From Turicibacter faecis (GTDB taxonomy: Bacteria > Bacillota_I > Bacilli_A > MOL361 > Turicibacteraceae), in assembly GCF_037076425.1 (NCBI RefSeq), contig NZ_AP028127.1, forward strand, positions 2,114,501 through 2,178,500: a stretch of 64,000 nt of DNA, read 5' to 3'. Positions 54,236 through 63,181 of the stretch are shown here, one piece after another. Under the pieces are notes generated by a model. The model saw nothing but the letters and a program-made list of their open reading frames with translations. It searched no databases and was not told the origin of the DNA. The first letter of the stretch is position 1, and the number at the start of each line of letters is the position of its first letter. Made by a program: the position numbers and the translations under genes.

Positions 54236-54685
54236 TTATTTTACTCGTACCACTTGTGTCCTTACGACCATATCATGTAATGTACACAGTTCTTGTTTAC
54301 GAATGCATTGATAAGCCAATAGGATCCCATTAAATAATACAATAAATCCTCGTGTTAATGAAGATAATAAAAACTTCATCATAAAATCGCGTTGGAAATA
54401 CTGCTTTAATGTCATTTCTTTCCCATCTGCTCTAAGCTCTTTGATCTTCATTAGTTTCTTTCCAACTGTTTGCCCTGGCATTTTTACTGGAACATAAACA
54501 AAGTAAATCCAAACGTAAAGAAGTTGAAGTGCCACCATGGCCAATAATCCATTTAACTGTAATGGATTCTCTATACTTACTGAAAAAGCACTCATAATAA
54601 AACCAAAATTACCAAAAAAGATAACGACTAACATCAATGCATCAATTAAAAATGCGACCCCTCGTCTGAATAAAAGATTAAACAT
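54236..54685 (-). CDS. RDD-family membrane protein
   Basis: 149 aa with three to four membrane segments. RDD landmarks: RRGVAFLIDALMLVVIF near the N-terminus, then the PGQTVGKKLMKIKELR loop, and CTLHDMVVRTQVV at the end. RDD proteins are poorly characterised; some act in transport. AGAGGG lies 9 nt before the ATG at 54685. Probable operon with the VanZ-like gene. Confidence 0.88.
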   Translation of the reverse strand: MFNLLFRRGVAFLIDALMLVVIFFGNFGFIMSAFSVSIENPLQLNGLLAMVALQLLYVWIYFVYVPVKMPGQTVGKKLMKIKELRADGKEMTLKQYFQRDFMMKFLLSSLTRGFIVLFNGILLAYQCIRKQELCTLHDMVVRTQVVRVK

Positions 54686-54846
54686 TACTAACATCCCTCT
54701 CCTATAATTGCCGAAATTAAATTACTCCCTTATTATACATGAGATAATATAGAGTGTAAATTAAGTTATTTTATCTTTCACTGCTTTTATACTGAAAGCG
54801 AGGAGGGCTAGTTTTTTAAATATTTATAAAGAAAAGAGGAATGCTT

Positions 54847-55887
54847 ATGTCATTCGACCAATCCTATTTTTATAGCCTGGTTAAGGATATTTTAACGACT
54901 CCTAGCCCAAGTGGCTATACATATCATGTTATTGAAAAAATAGCCCAATATAGCAGCGAATTGGGTCTTTCTCACCATAAAACCAATAAAGGTAATCTTA
55001 TAATTGAATTTCCGGGAATCCACCCCAACCAAACACTTGCGTTGGCAGCCCACGTCGATACTTTGGGACTTATGGTTCGTTCTATTAACCATGACGGAAC
55101 ACTAAACTTAACCTCAATTGGTGGAAATCAAATGATGACATTACAAGGAGAATACTGTCAAATTCATACCCGAAATAATACCACTTATACGGGAACAATT
55201 CTTAGCACCACCCCGTCCGCTCACGTCTATAAGGAATGTACACAAACAGGACAGACTATTGATGAGCTTATGGTTAGAATCGATGAAAAGGCGGAGAGTA
55301 AAGACGACGTTATTAATCTAGGTATACAAAATGGTGATTTCATATCAATTGACCCCAAAACAGTCATCACCAAAAGTGGATTTATTAAATCTCGGCATAT
55401 TGACGACAAAGTAAGTGTTTCGATTATTCTAACAGTCTTTAAGTATTTGAAAGACAACAACTTAAAGCCTCGACATACGATTAAACTTATTATCTCTACT
55501 TATGAAGAAGTGGGACATGGAGCCTCTTATATTCCAAATGATGTCAGTCGCTTACTTGTCGTTGATATGGGGTGTGTAGGTAAAGATTTATCATGTACCG
55601 AGTATGATGTTTCCATCTGTGCTAAAGATTCATCTGGCCCCTATGACTATAATATGGTTTCCGAGCTCCTCACTTTGTCTAAAAAACACCAAATAAACCA
55701 CGCAATCGACATATACCCTTTCTATGGTTCGGATGCCTCAGCTGCTCTTCGCGCTGGGCACGATATAAAAGCGGCCTTAATCGGACCTGGGGTCCATGCT
55801 TCACACGGAGTCGAACGAACCCATATTGAAGGATGTCTCAACACAATGAAATTAATCTTCGCCTACTTAACAGAAATTCAATTTTAA
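54847..55887 (+). CDS. M42-family metallopeptidase (aminopeptidase/endoglucanase-like)
   Basis: A 346-aa dizinc cytosolic aminopeptidase that forms tetrahedral (TET) assemblies in relatives. Motifs: SPSGYTYHV, the metal-binding AAHVDTLGLMV, FIKSRHIDDKVSVSI, the catalytic Glu pair STYEEVGHGAS, VVDMGCVG, and YGSDASAALRAG...ASHGVERTH. AGAGGA lies 6 nt before the ATG at 54847; an ATG two codons earlier is too close to it. Single gene, strong terminator after. It degrades peptides from protein turnover; specificity unknown. Confidence 0.92.
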   Translation: MSFDQSYFYSLVKDILTTPSPSGYTYHVIEKIAQYSSELGLSHHKTNKGNLIIEFPGIHPNQTLALAAHVDTLGLMVRSINHDGTLNLTSIGGNQMMTLQGEYCQIHTRNNTTYTGTILSTTPSAHVYKECTQTGQTIDELMVRIDEKAESKDDVINLGIQNGDFISIDPKTVITKSGFIKSRHIDDKVSVSIILTVFKYLKDNNLKPRHTIKLIISTYEEVGHGASYIPNDVSRLLVVDMGCVGKDLSCTEYDVSICAKDSSGPYDYNMVSELLTLSKKHQINHAIDIYPFYGSDASAALRAGHDIKAALIGPGVHASHGVERTHIEGCLNTMKLIFAYLTEIQF

Positions 55888-55892
55888 TAGTT

Positions 55893-55928
55893 AAAAGGAG
55901 ACCATCCTATCTAAGATGGTCTCCTTTT
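55893..55928. terminator. Terminator between the M42 gene and dusB
   Basis: AAAAGGAGACCATC-8 nt-GATGGTCTCCTTTT, a perfect 14-bp stem serving both converging genes. Confidence 0.92.
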
Positions 55929-55949
55929 ATTAGAGATATCCTCCATTTT

Positions 55950-56957
55950 TTATTCAACTACCAATTTTGCAGACTTATCCCCATGTAAATAAGCTTGATA
56001 ACGATTAATAATATCCATCATTTCCTGACGCGTCTTAACCGTTGTAATTAGACGTTTAACATGAGTTGCACCCTCTAATCCTTTAATATACCATGCCATA
56101 TGCGATCTCATCTCAAGTAGGGCGACCTTTTCACATTTTAAATCAATTAATCTATCCATATGGTCAATAGCTAAGCGTAGCTTTTCATCTGCTGACGGTT
56201 CTTCAATTAACTCATCTGTTTTTAAATAGTGTACAATTTGCTTCATAAGCCATGGATTTCCAAGGGCAGCACGACCAATCATAATACCATCTACCCCAGA
56301 CTCCTCTAACACCTTTTTAGCGACTTCTGGAGAATTAATATCTCCATTACCTATAACAGGAATCGTTTTAATTGCCTCTTTAACATCTTTAATAATTCCC
56401 CAGTCTGCTTTTCCTTCGTACATTTGCGAACGTGTGCGTCCGTGGACAGCAACAGCACTCGCCCCTGCTTGTTCAATTTTCAATGCATTCTCAATCGCAT
56501 AAATATGCTCTTTATCCCATCCTGTACGCATTTTTACGGTTACAGGCTTTTTACAAACATCTACAACGCTTGCGACAATATCATAGATTTTTTCTGGTTC
56601 TAATAACAAACGTGCTCCCGCTTCATTTTTAGTCACCTTAGGAACTGGACATCCCATATTAATATCAATAATGTCGCAATCACAATTCGCATCAACATAT
56701 TTAGCTGCCTCAATAAACGTTTCCTTATCTGCACCAAAAATTTGCATCGATAATGGACGCTCTGCCGGATCAACATATAGCATATCTAACGTTTTTTTAT
56801 TTTGATACACAACAGCCTTATCACTTACCATTTCTGCATAAATTAATCCCGTTCCCATTTCTTTAATAATCGTACGAAATGCGGCATTACAAACACCAGC
56901 CATTGGTGCTAAAACAACAGGATTATCAATTTCAATTTCACGGATTTTAAAACTCAT
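55950..56957 (-). CDS. dusB: tRNA-dihydrouridine synthase B
   Basis: FMN-dependent reduction of uridines in the tRNA D-loop; 335 aa. TIM barrel with VLAPMAGVCNAAFR, the catalytic-Cys loop DINMGCPVPKVTKNEAGARLL, KMRTGWD, AVAVHGRTRSQMYEGKADW and GDINSP...GIMIGRAALGNPWL; a C-terminal helical domain binds tRNA. I start at ATG 56957; the frame is open 22 codons further upstream without support. In many Bacillota dusB follows folK; here the fol genes lie 3.6 kb away. A hairpin lies upstream. Confidence 0.93.
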   Translation of the reverse strand: MSFKIREIEIDNPVVLAPMAGVCNAAFRTIIKEMGTGLIYAEMVSDKAVVYQNKKTLDMLYVDPAERPLSMQIFGADKETFIEAAKYVDANCDCDIIDINMGCPVPKVTKNEAGARLLLEPEKIYDIVASVVDVCKKPVTVKMRTGWDKEHIYAIENALKIEQAGASAVAVHGRTRSQMYEGKADWGIIKDVKEAIKTIPVIGNGDINSPEVAKKVLEESGVDGIMIGRAALGNPWLMKQIVHYLKTDELIEEPSADEKLRLAIDHMDRLIDLKCEKVALLEMRSHMAWYIKGLEGATHVKRLITTVKTRQEMMDIINRYQAYLHGDKSAKLVVE

Positions 56958-57023
56958 TGTTTCATCACTCTCCCTTTCAAAGGACTCTATATTTTTATAA
57001 ACGAACATATCTTTAATTCTCAT

Positions 57024-57248
57024 ATCCTTACCTTAAACGATAGTCGCCAAGGCTTTGATTCCCCTACCACTTAAAAATCAGCTGTAGCTTCCTTTAGTAG
57101 GGCTTTAAAGGAGTTGAACATCTAACAACTTCTTTAGATATCTATTTAAAAGCACTAAAATTATCGACATAAAATCTCAAATCATTATACCGTATCCCGT
57201 TTAAAACTTCAAGTCACGTCTATTGATTCACTCTAGACGTCGCATATT
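57024..57248. other. dusB upstream region
   Basis: About 225 nt of intergenic sequence with a hairpin at 57062-57102 (minus strand CCCTAC / GTAGGG with an internal CAGCTG). No clear promoter or known RNA motif was recognised. Confidence 0.4.
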
Positions 57249-57277
57249 AAAAGGAGGATTTATCCAATCCTCCTTTT
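57249..57277 (-). terminator. Terminator after the CaCA exchanger gene
   Basis: AAAAGGAGGATT-5 nt-AATCCTCCTTTT, T-tract on the minus strand, 20 nt past the stop. Confidence 0.9.
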
Positions 57278-57297
57278 GTATTTTTGTATGCAAACCG

Positions 57298-58260
57298 TTA
57301 TCCCTTCCAAATAACAAAAGCCATATACGCTACATAAAGTGAAATTAATATAACTCCTTCTACTTTATTAATCTTACGTTTAGACACCGCAAATCCATAG
57401 GCAATTAGTGAGGTGATCAACATCAAGAACATGTCGAAAAATACGGACGTATTAATCGTAATCTCGTGAATAGTTGATGAAATTCCAAGAACAAAAAACA
57501 CATTGAATATATTTGAACCAATTACATTTCCAAGTGCAATATCACTCTCACCTTTACGAGCGGCCACAACGGAAGTCACTAATTCTGGTAAGGATGTCCC
57601 AATAGCTACAATTGTTAAACCTACCATACTTTGGCTCATTCCGAATGTTAGGGCAATGGCTGACGCCGCATCAACGACCCAATCCCCACCAAGGACAATT
57701 CCAACAATACCAATTAAACATAATCCAATACTTTTAGGCATTGAATATACCTTAATCTCTTCTTCTGTCTCAGCCTCAACGCCATTCTTACGAGAAGTTA
57801 ACGCTAATTCAATCAGATAATACATAAAGATAGCCATCAATAACAACAACATAATTCCATCTGCTTGTGTCAAGACATTATCAGGATAATTATGATATTT
57901 CGAATCATATCCTAAAAGAATTAAAACAAATGTCCCTAAAATCGCAAATGGGAATTCCTTCGCGATGATAGATCGCTTAACCTTTAACGGACAGATAAAA
58001 GCGGAAACTCCAACTACCACTAATAAATTAAACATATTAGATCCGATAACATTTCCTACTGTAATATCATTTGCACCAGCAAAGGCCCCTGTAATACTTA
58101 CCGCTGCCTCTGGAGCACTCGTACCAAATGCTACAATCGTTAATCCGATAATCAAGCTCGGTATTTTCAATGTTTTAGCAATCGACGACGCCCCTCCTAC
58201 GAACCAATCCGCCCCTTTTATTAACAAAATAAAACCAACAATCAACATGATATAACTCAT
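57298..58260 (-). CDS. Calcium/sodium antiporter (CaCA family, YrbG-like)
   Basis: 320 aa, about 10 membrane segments in two inverted halves. The alpha-1 repeat is GLTIVAFGTSAPEAAVSITGAFAGANDITVGNVIGSNMFN and alpha-2 is GLTIVAIGTSLPELVTSVVAARKGESDIALGNVIGSNIFN; the glutamates in APE and LPE are the cation-binding residues. It exports Ca2+ (or another divalent ion) against Na+ or H+. It lies 19 nt downstream of mntP, so the Mn riboswitch transcript probably includes it. Confidence 0.92.
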   Translation of the reverse strand: MSYIMLIVGFILLIKGADWFVGGASSIAKTLKIPSLIIGLTIVAFGTSAPEAAVSITGAFAGANDITVGNVIGSNMFNLLVVVGVSAFICPLKVKRSIIAKEFPFAILGTFVLILLGYDSKYHNYPDNVLTQADGIMLLLLMAIFMYYLIELALTSRKNGVEAETEEEIKVYSMPKSIGLCLIGIVGIVLGGDWVVDAASAIALTFGMSQSMVGLTIVAIGTSLPELVTSVVAARKGESDIALGNVIGSNIFNVFFVLGISSTIHEITINTSVFFDMFLMLITSLIAYGFAVSKRKINKVEGVILISLYVAYMAFVIWKG

Positions 58261-58279
58261 TCATTTCACATCCTTTTTA

Positions 58280-58834
58280 TTATCGATTTAAGAAAATGCT
58301 TAATCCGATAAGAATTAAAATAATCCCACCGACAATCTCAGCATAATTATTCAGATATTTTCCAATCTTCTTCCCAAGTAAAACACCGATATAACTGACG
58401 ATAAATGTAATAATACCGATGATGGTAATAGCTAGAACAATATTAACATCAAAAAAGGCAAAGGTAACTCCCACGACCAATGCATCTATACTTGTTGCAA
58501 TGGCCAAGATTGTTAAAGATTTTACACTTAATGAGCCTTGATTTTCCTCCTCCTCTCCATCGTGAGAAAATGCCTCATAGAGCATCTTTCCCCCAATCGC
58601 CCCTAATAAGATAAGGGCAATCCAAGGTGTAAATGTTTGAATGTACTTCGCAAAACTTTGACCACAAATCCAACCGATTAAGGGCATCAAAGCCTGAAAG
58701 CCACCAAAAAATACAGCGACTTTTGCTGCCTGACGTGAATTAGAACGCTTAAGACTCATTCCCTTCGCAATAGAAACCGTAAAAGCATCCATGGCCAAGC
58801 TAACCGCAATAAAAATCAACGTTAAAATTCCCAT
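58280..58834 (-). CDS. mntP: Manganese efflux pump MntP
   Basis: 184 aa, six membrane segments, two DUF204 repeats: SLAMDAFTVSIAKGMSLK and ATSIDALVVGVTFAFFDV, with conserved Asp residues in each. MntP exports Mn2+. AAAGGAGGG lies 8 nt before the ATG. The yybP-ykoY manganese riboswitch directly upstream supports the assignment. Confidence 0.95.
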   Translation of the reverse strand: MGILTLIFIAVSLAMDAFTVSIAKGMSLKRSNSRQAAKVAVFFGGFQALMPLIGWICGQSFAKYIQTFTPWIALILLGAIGGKMLYEAFSHDGEEEENQGSLSVKSLTILAIATSIDALVVGVTFAFFDVNIVLAITIIGIITFIVSYIGVLLGKKIGKYLNNYAEIVGGIILILIGLSIFLNR

Positions 58835-58885
58835 CCAAAACCCTCCTTTCTATAACCTCTTTAATCCAAGTCGTATGAAAGCAAT

Positions 58886-59013
58886 AAAAAAACGAGATTC
58901 ATACATAACAAAAAAGTTATGTATGAGTCTCGTCATTTAATATTAAGCCAGAAATTAATTTCGCGATTGTTGACCTAATCACATCAAAGATGCTAACTAC
59001 TCCCTCATTCTTA
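58886..59013 (-). promoter_or_regulatory. yybP-ykoY manganese riboswitch upstream of mntP
   Basis: On the minus strand the 5' part has GAGGGAGTAGTTAGCATC, as in the yybP-ykoY consensus (GGGGAGUAG...CAUC). The 3' part has CGCGAAATTAATTTCTGGCTT and ATGACGAGACTC. A long terminator stem CGAGACTCATACATAAC / GTTATGTATGAATCTCG plus seven T ends it (58934-58886). Mn2+ binding should prevent termination and turn on mntP. Confidence 0.9.
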
Positions 59014-59039
59014 AACAGGTTTTAATTAATAACGAGATT

Positions 59040-59069
59040 AGTATACTATATTCATAGGTTATATTTCAA
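59040..59069 (-). promoter_or_regulatory. Promoter of the mntP transcript
   Basis: TTGAAA (59069-59064), 18-nt spacer, TATACT (59045-59040) on the minus strand, about 30 nt before the riboswitch. Confidence 0.65.
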
Positions 59070-59273
59070 GAACGACATTCCAATTTTTGAAATGTAATCT
59101 TATTATTTACAAACTATTAAAAATTAAACCAAGAATTATAAATTAAAACTCTATTAACACGTAAAAATAAACTTTTTAAAGGGAGATTTATCTTTTAACA
59201 ACCGGACGACGTAAATCTAACTTTTTCGTCTACTTAAATATGTATAATAAAAAAATCATAGGGGGGTGAGGCT

Positions 59274-60491
59274 ATGAGCCGTTATCAAAAAAGGCAACAA
59301 AAAATTTGGCTTAATCTAATCAAGATGAATCTTTTATCTCTAATCATCGGTGGTAGTATTTTTTATTATTATGAAACACAAACAGTGATTGAGACGCTCA
59401 ATAAAAAAATTAACCAACAAAACCAAACCATTAATCAACAACATCATGCACAAACATCACTAATTAATGCTAATCACTCTTTACAAGAACAATTAGAATT
59501 AGCTCTGCAAACAAAGGCAACATTAGAAAATGAGGCGACGTCTCAAGAAGATCAACTCGTTGCATTAAATGAACAAAATGAACAATTAAACCAAAACATT
59601 AGCAGCCTAAGTAAACAACTAGAGGACTTAACAAAGTTAAACGAACAGTATATCTCTGAAAGGCCTCTTAGTGTAAATGAATTAGAAGTTAAATATCGAA
59701 ACCTCCTTGGCGAGGCCCAGAGCAAAGCAGGCGAATTGGAAAATGCTAAAAATGATGTTCAAAAGGAAAGGGATGAAATACAAAACTACTATAATACCCT
59801 TAACGAGCATTTTTACGTAAAAGATGATTTAAAGGTTAAATTAGTTGAAACGCGAACAACCGATCAGCATTACTGGTTAGCAGAAGTTGTCGCCTCAAAC
59901 GAAACACCACTTAAGGGGGCCATGGCAAATAATACTTATAATGGGGAGCGAGAAACCATTTCCTCAATGGCCAAACGTTTAAATGCCATTCTTGCTATTA
60001 ATGCATCTGGATTTTATGCTAAAACAAATCGTCCGATGGGGGCTGTTGTACGCAATGGAGAGTTAATTAGTCTAGACACCTCTTATACTGAAGAAATTTT
60101 ATCCTTAAAATCAGATGGCGATTTAACTTTTACAACGATTAATACAGAAGAGGAATTTAAAAACGCTGATATTCAGCAGACATTCACGTTCGGTCCTATT
60201 TTAATTCGTGACGGAAAACCTCTTGAAATAAAGGATACTAGTTATCACCCAAGAACGGCAATCGGACAATTAGATGATAATAGATACGTCCTACTTGTTG
60301 CTGAGGGACGTATGGAAGGGGCAAAGGGAATGAGCCTTCAAGAGGCTCAACAAATCTTTTTAAATTTAGGTTGTGAAACTGCATATAATTTGGATGGTGG
60401 AGGTTCAACAAGTCTTTACTTCCAGGGAAAACTTATCAACACTCCTTCAGACGGAAATGAACGGTCTGTGGTAGATATGATTTACTTTTAA
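59274..60491 (+). CDS. Membrane-anchored coiled-coil protein with NAGPA (phosphodiester glycosidase) domain
   Basis: 405 aa. A short basic N-terminus, one membrane helix (LNLIKMNLLSLIIGGSIFYYY, about 13-33), then a long Gln/Asn-rich coiled coil (about 38-180). The C-terminal NAGPA-type domain (about 195-405) has INASGFYAKTNRPMGAVVRNG, FGPILIRDGK, PRTAIGQLDDNRYVLLVAEGR and NLDGGGSTSLYF. Domain relatives cleave phosphodiester-linked sugars (mannose-6-phosphate uncovering enzyme; wall teichoic acid and exopolysaccharide enzymes), so a role at the cell surface is likely. GGGGGG-rich Shine-Dalgarno (59262-59267). Single gene. Confidence 0.88.
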   Translation: MSRYQKRQQKIWLNLIKMNLLSLIIGGSIFYYYETQTVIETLNKKINQQNQTINQQHHAQTSLINANHSLQEQLELALQTKATLENEATSQEDQLVALNEQNEQLNQNISSLSKQLEDLTKLNEQYISERPLSVNELEVKYRNLLGEAQSKAGELENAKNDVQKERDEIQNYYNTLNEHFYVKDDLKVKLVETRTTDQHYWLAEVVASNETPLKGAMANNTYNGERETISSMAKRLNAILAINASGFYAKTNRPMGAVVRNGELISLDTSYTEEILSLKSDGDLTFTTINTEEEFKNADIQQTFTFGPILIRDGKPLEIKDTSYHPRTAIGQLDDNRYVLLVAEGRMEGAKGMSLQEAQQIFLNLGCETAYNLDGGGSTSLYFQGKLINTPSDGNERSVVDMIYF

Positions 60492-60530
60492 AAGGGAGGT
60501 TTTATCTTCAAAGATAAAACCTCCCTTTTA
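60490..60530. terminator. Terminator after the NAGPA-domain gene
   Basis: AAAAGGGAGGTTTTATCTT / AAGATAAAACCTCCCTTTT, a 19-bp stem with a tiny loop; bidirectional T-tracts also serve folK. Confidence 0.92.
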
Positions 60531-60608
60531 AATTCATCTTAACTTCACTCTATTGAGCCTATCTGCAAGAAAATCACATCTAGACAATATTATCATGCTA
60601 CTACTAAG

Positions 60609-61100
60609 TTACTCTCCTAGAGAGTGAGATACTTTTTTAATTGCCATCGCATTAAACTTTTTACTCCATTCGTGGGCTTGCTTTCCTTTAATCTTGTACT
60701 GAGGATTAATTTCAGCTAAAGGAATCATCACAAAATCCCTATCAGTCATATATGGATGAGGAACAACTAATCTCTCTGTCATAATATTTTCTTTTCCATA
60801 AAGTAGTATATCTACATCAATAACACGCGGACCCCATTTCATCTCACGAATACGACCAAGATCGCTTTCAATTAACTGACAAACCTCTAATAATTCAAAT
60901 GGGTTTAAAGAAGTTTCGATTTCTACCACGAGATTCATAAAAAGATCCTGTTCCTTATATCCCCACGGTTCCGTTTCATAGAGGGATGAAACACGAGTTA
61001 TTCCAATCCCCTCATGACGATTTAATAGTTGAAGAGCATCATATAAATATTTTTTTTTATCTCCTATATTAGATCCAAGCCCTAAGTAGGCAATCTGCAT
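60609..61100 (-). CDS. folK: 6-hydroxymethyl-7,8-dihydropterin pyrophosphokinase
   Basis: Transfers pyrophosphate from ATP to hydroxymethyl-dihydropterin; 163 aa. Motifs: YLGLGSNIGDKKKYL, SSLYETEPWGYKEQDLFMN, and WGPRVIDVDILLYG...LVVPHPYMTDRDFVMIPLAEI (signature). AGGAGTG lies 6 nt before the ATG at 61100. Last gene of folP-folB-folK, 11 nt after folB. Confidence 0.96.
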   Translation of the reverse strand: MQIAYLGLGSNIGDKKKYLYDALQLLNRHEGIGITRVSSLYETEPWGYKEQDLFMNLVVEIETSLNPFELLEVCQLIESDLGRIREMKWGPRVIDVDILLYGKENIMTERLVVPHPYMTDRDFVMIPLAEINPQYKIKGKQAHEWSKKFNAMAIKKVSHSLGE

Positions 61101-61111
61101 CCCTATCACTC

Positions 61112-61474
61112 CTATCTTGTAACTAAAAGACTGACAGCGGCCGTTCCATTAAAGTTTGTAATAGGCGGTTGCATCTTTCTTACTTCAACTTTTACGTTCT
61201 CAATCGTGCGGTAAGTTTGAATTAAACTATTTCCAATTCGATACGCTAACGTTTCCAACAAGTCCACATGTTCACCGTACATAATATCTTCAATAATAGC
61301 ATAAGCATCTGCATAGTTAATCGTTAAATTTAAAGCATCTGATGCGCCAGCTCTAGCAACACAATTTGTCTTCATCCAAACATCGACCTTAAACTTCTGA
61401 TCAAATTCATATTCATGGGGACACGCACCATGTCTTGTTACAAATATCATATCATTTAACATAATTTGTTCCAT
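61112..61474 (-). CDS. folB: Dihydroneopterin aldolase
   Basis: Converts dihydroneopterin to hydroxymethyl-dihydropterin and glycolaldehyde; 120 aa. Motifs: N-terminal FVTRHGACPHEYEFDQKFKVDVWM, DALNLTINYADAYAII (catalytic region), LLETLAYRIG (Glu) and VEVRKMQPPI (Lys). AGGAGTG lies 6 nt before the ATG at 61474, 20 nt after folP. Confidence 0.95.
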   Translation of the reverse strand: MEQIMLNDMIFVTRHGACPHEYEFDQKFKVDVWMKTNCVARAGASDALNLTINYADAYAIIEDIMYGEHVDLLETLAYRIGNSLIQTYRTIENVKVEVRKMQPPITNFNGTAAVSLLVTR

Positions 61475-61494
61475 TTTTAACACTCCTCTTTCTA

Positions 61495-62328
61495 TTAGCC
61501 AATCAATGCTTCCATTACCCGGGCTGCACGAGCATTTTCAAGGACATCATGCACTCGAACAATATTTATATTCTTACTTACCGCAAAGCAAGTGGCTGCC
61601 ATTGTTCCCTCTGCTCTTTGATTTACTCCTAACCCACCTAATAAATGACCAATTGTTCCTTTTTTACTTACACCTAGTAAAATGGGATACCCCAAGTCGT
61701 GTAGCTCTGTAATTCGTCGTAATAATTCAATATTTCCCTCAACGGTTTTGGCAAAACCAATCCCTGGATCAATAATTATTTTATCTTGGTTCACCCCTGC
61801 AGCTTTTACTAACTCAATACTCTCCATCATTTCTTTCTTCACGGTTAAAACGATATCCTCATACTCAGTCAATGACCCGCTAACCGCTGTTATACAATTT
61901 GTTTTCTCTAAATTTGGTTTACGATTATGCATCAAAATAACATAGGCACCTGTTTGTGCCATCACCTCAGGCATTAATGGATCAAATTTGGCTCCACCGA
62001 TATCATTAATTATTGTTGCACCCGCTAGGACGGCTTGCCTTGCCACCTCAGCCTTATACGTATCAATAGAAATAGGAACGTCAATTTCAGTAACTAGTCG
62101 TTTAATAACCGGAATAACTCGACTTAACTCCTCCTCTAAACGAACAATACTAGAACCCGGACGTGTTGACTCACCCCCAACATCAATAATATCAGCACCA
62201 TCTAAAACCATTTGTTTAGCTCTTTTCACAATTTCATCAAGCTGTGAATAACTCCCACCATCGGAAAAACTATCCGGCGTAATATTTAAAATACCCATAA
62301 TTAACGGCTTCTTTTGATTAAATAACAT
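61495..62328 (-). CDS. folP: Dihydropteroate synthase
   Basis: Joins hydroxymethyl-dihydropterin-PP and p-aminobenzoate; the sulfonamide target; 277 aa TIM barrel. Motifs: IMGILNITPDSFSDGG, GADIIDVGGESTRPGS, PISIDTYKAEVA, IINDIGGAKFDP, IIIDPGIGFAKT and VRVHDV at the end. GGGGAG lies 8 nt before the ATG. First gene of the three-gene folate unit; no folE or pabA/B nearby. Confidence 0.97.
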   Translation of the reverse strand: MLFNQKKPLIMGILNITPDSFSDGGSYSQLDEIVKRAKQMVLDGADIIDVGGESTRPGSSIVRLEEELSRVIPVIKRLVTEIDVPISIDTYKAEVARQAVLAGATIINDIGGAKFDPLMPEVMAQTGAYVILMHNRKPNLEKTNCITAVSGSLTEYEDIVLTVKKEMMESIELVKAAGVNQDKIIIDPGIGFAKTVEGNIELLRRITELHDLGYPILLGVSKKGTIGHLLGGLGVNQRAEGTMAATCFAVSKNINIVRVHDVLENARAARVMEALIG

Positions 62329-62397
62329 AGTAATCTCCCCTGTTTTTCTATTTAACTTATTTATAAGTATAAGTCATATCAAACGTCAAGTAAATAC

Positions 62398-62433
62398 AAA
62401 AAAAGTCGTGTTCTCCAATCACACGACTTTTTC
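62398..62433 (-). terminator. Rubrerythrin terminator
   Basis: AAAAGTCGTGT-9 nt-ACACGACTTTT with T-tract on the minus strand, 9 nt past the stop. Confidence 0.9.
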
Positions 62434-62441
62434 TCTTTTAT

Positions 62442-63032
62442 TTAATTAGCGTTCTCTAACGCTTTAAAGAAGCCTTTAGGATGTTTACAAACAGGACACA
62501 TAGCCGGCGCTGCTACTCCGAAATGGATATGTCCACAGACTTGACATTCCCACGCAATAGGAGTTGCACGCTTAAACATTGTATCATCTTCAAATTCCTT
62601 GGCTAATGTAGCGAAACGTTGGCGATGAGTTTCTTCAATCTTTCCAATAAAATTAAAAGATGCCGCAATCTGTGGAAATCCTTCATCTTTAGCAACTTGA
62701 GCAAATGCCGGATAAACCTCTTCATGCTCGTGTGCCTCTGCACGCACCGATGCCATTAAATTTTGCATCGTATTCTCTTGATATAAGTCTACGGGATAAT
62801 TCGCATCAATTTGAATTTCCTCTCCATTAAATTCATCCATCAAATGTTGAAAAAATATCTTCGCATGCATCTTTTCCTGTTCCGCTGTTAATTTAAAGAC
62901 ATCAGCAACTAATGGATATCCTTGCTTTCTAGCAATACTCTCATAAAAATTATACCTATTGCGTGCTTGAGACTCCCCTGCGAATGCTCGCATTAAATTT
63001 TTATGTGTTTCAGTTCCCTTTAACGTTGCCAT
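62442..63032 (-). CDS. rbr: Rubrerythrin
   Basis: Non-haem diiron peroxidase (196 aa) that reduces H2O2 in anaerobes using electrons from rubredoxin/NROR. The N-terminal four-helix diiron domain has AFAGESQARNRYNFYESIA, TAEQEKMHAKIFF, AEAHEHEEVYPAFA and KIEETHRQRF (ExxH ligands). The C-terminal rubredoxin domain has WECQVCGHIHFG and CPVCKHP. With the class-F flavodiiron protein it makes an oxygen and peroxide defence set. Single gene. Confidence 0.97.
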   Translation of the reverse strand: MATLKGTETHKNLMRAFAGESQARNRYNFYESIARKQGYPLVADVFKLTAEQEKMHAKIFFQHLMDEFNGEEIQIDANYPVDLYQENTMQNLMASVRAEAHEHEEVYPAFAQVAKDEGFPQIAASFNFIGKIEETHRQRFATLAKEFEDDTMFKRATPIAWECQVCGHIHFGVAAPAMCPVCKHPKGFFKALENAN

Positions 63033-63181
63033 TCTATCTAACCTCCATTAAGCTTTGAAATATAATTTTATTGTGGAGGATTAGATTTAAAATATTCTAA
63101 CAAACTAAAAGTTAGGTTTAATTTGCAACCTTTTATGCTAGAACTTATGTTATCTCCTTTATTATTTTCACGTTTTATTTC

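Noticed and set aside
57062-57102. dusB upstream hairpin as a known riboswitch class
   Set aside because: It does not match the conserved core of any riboswitch I can recall; kept only as an unassigned hairpin.
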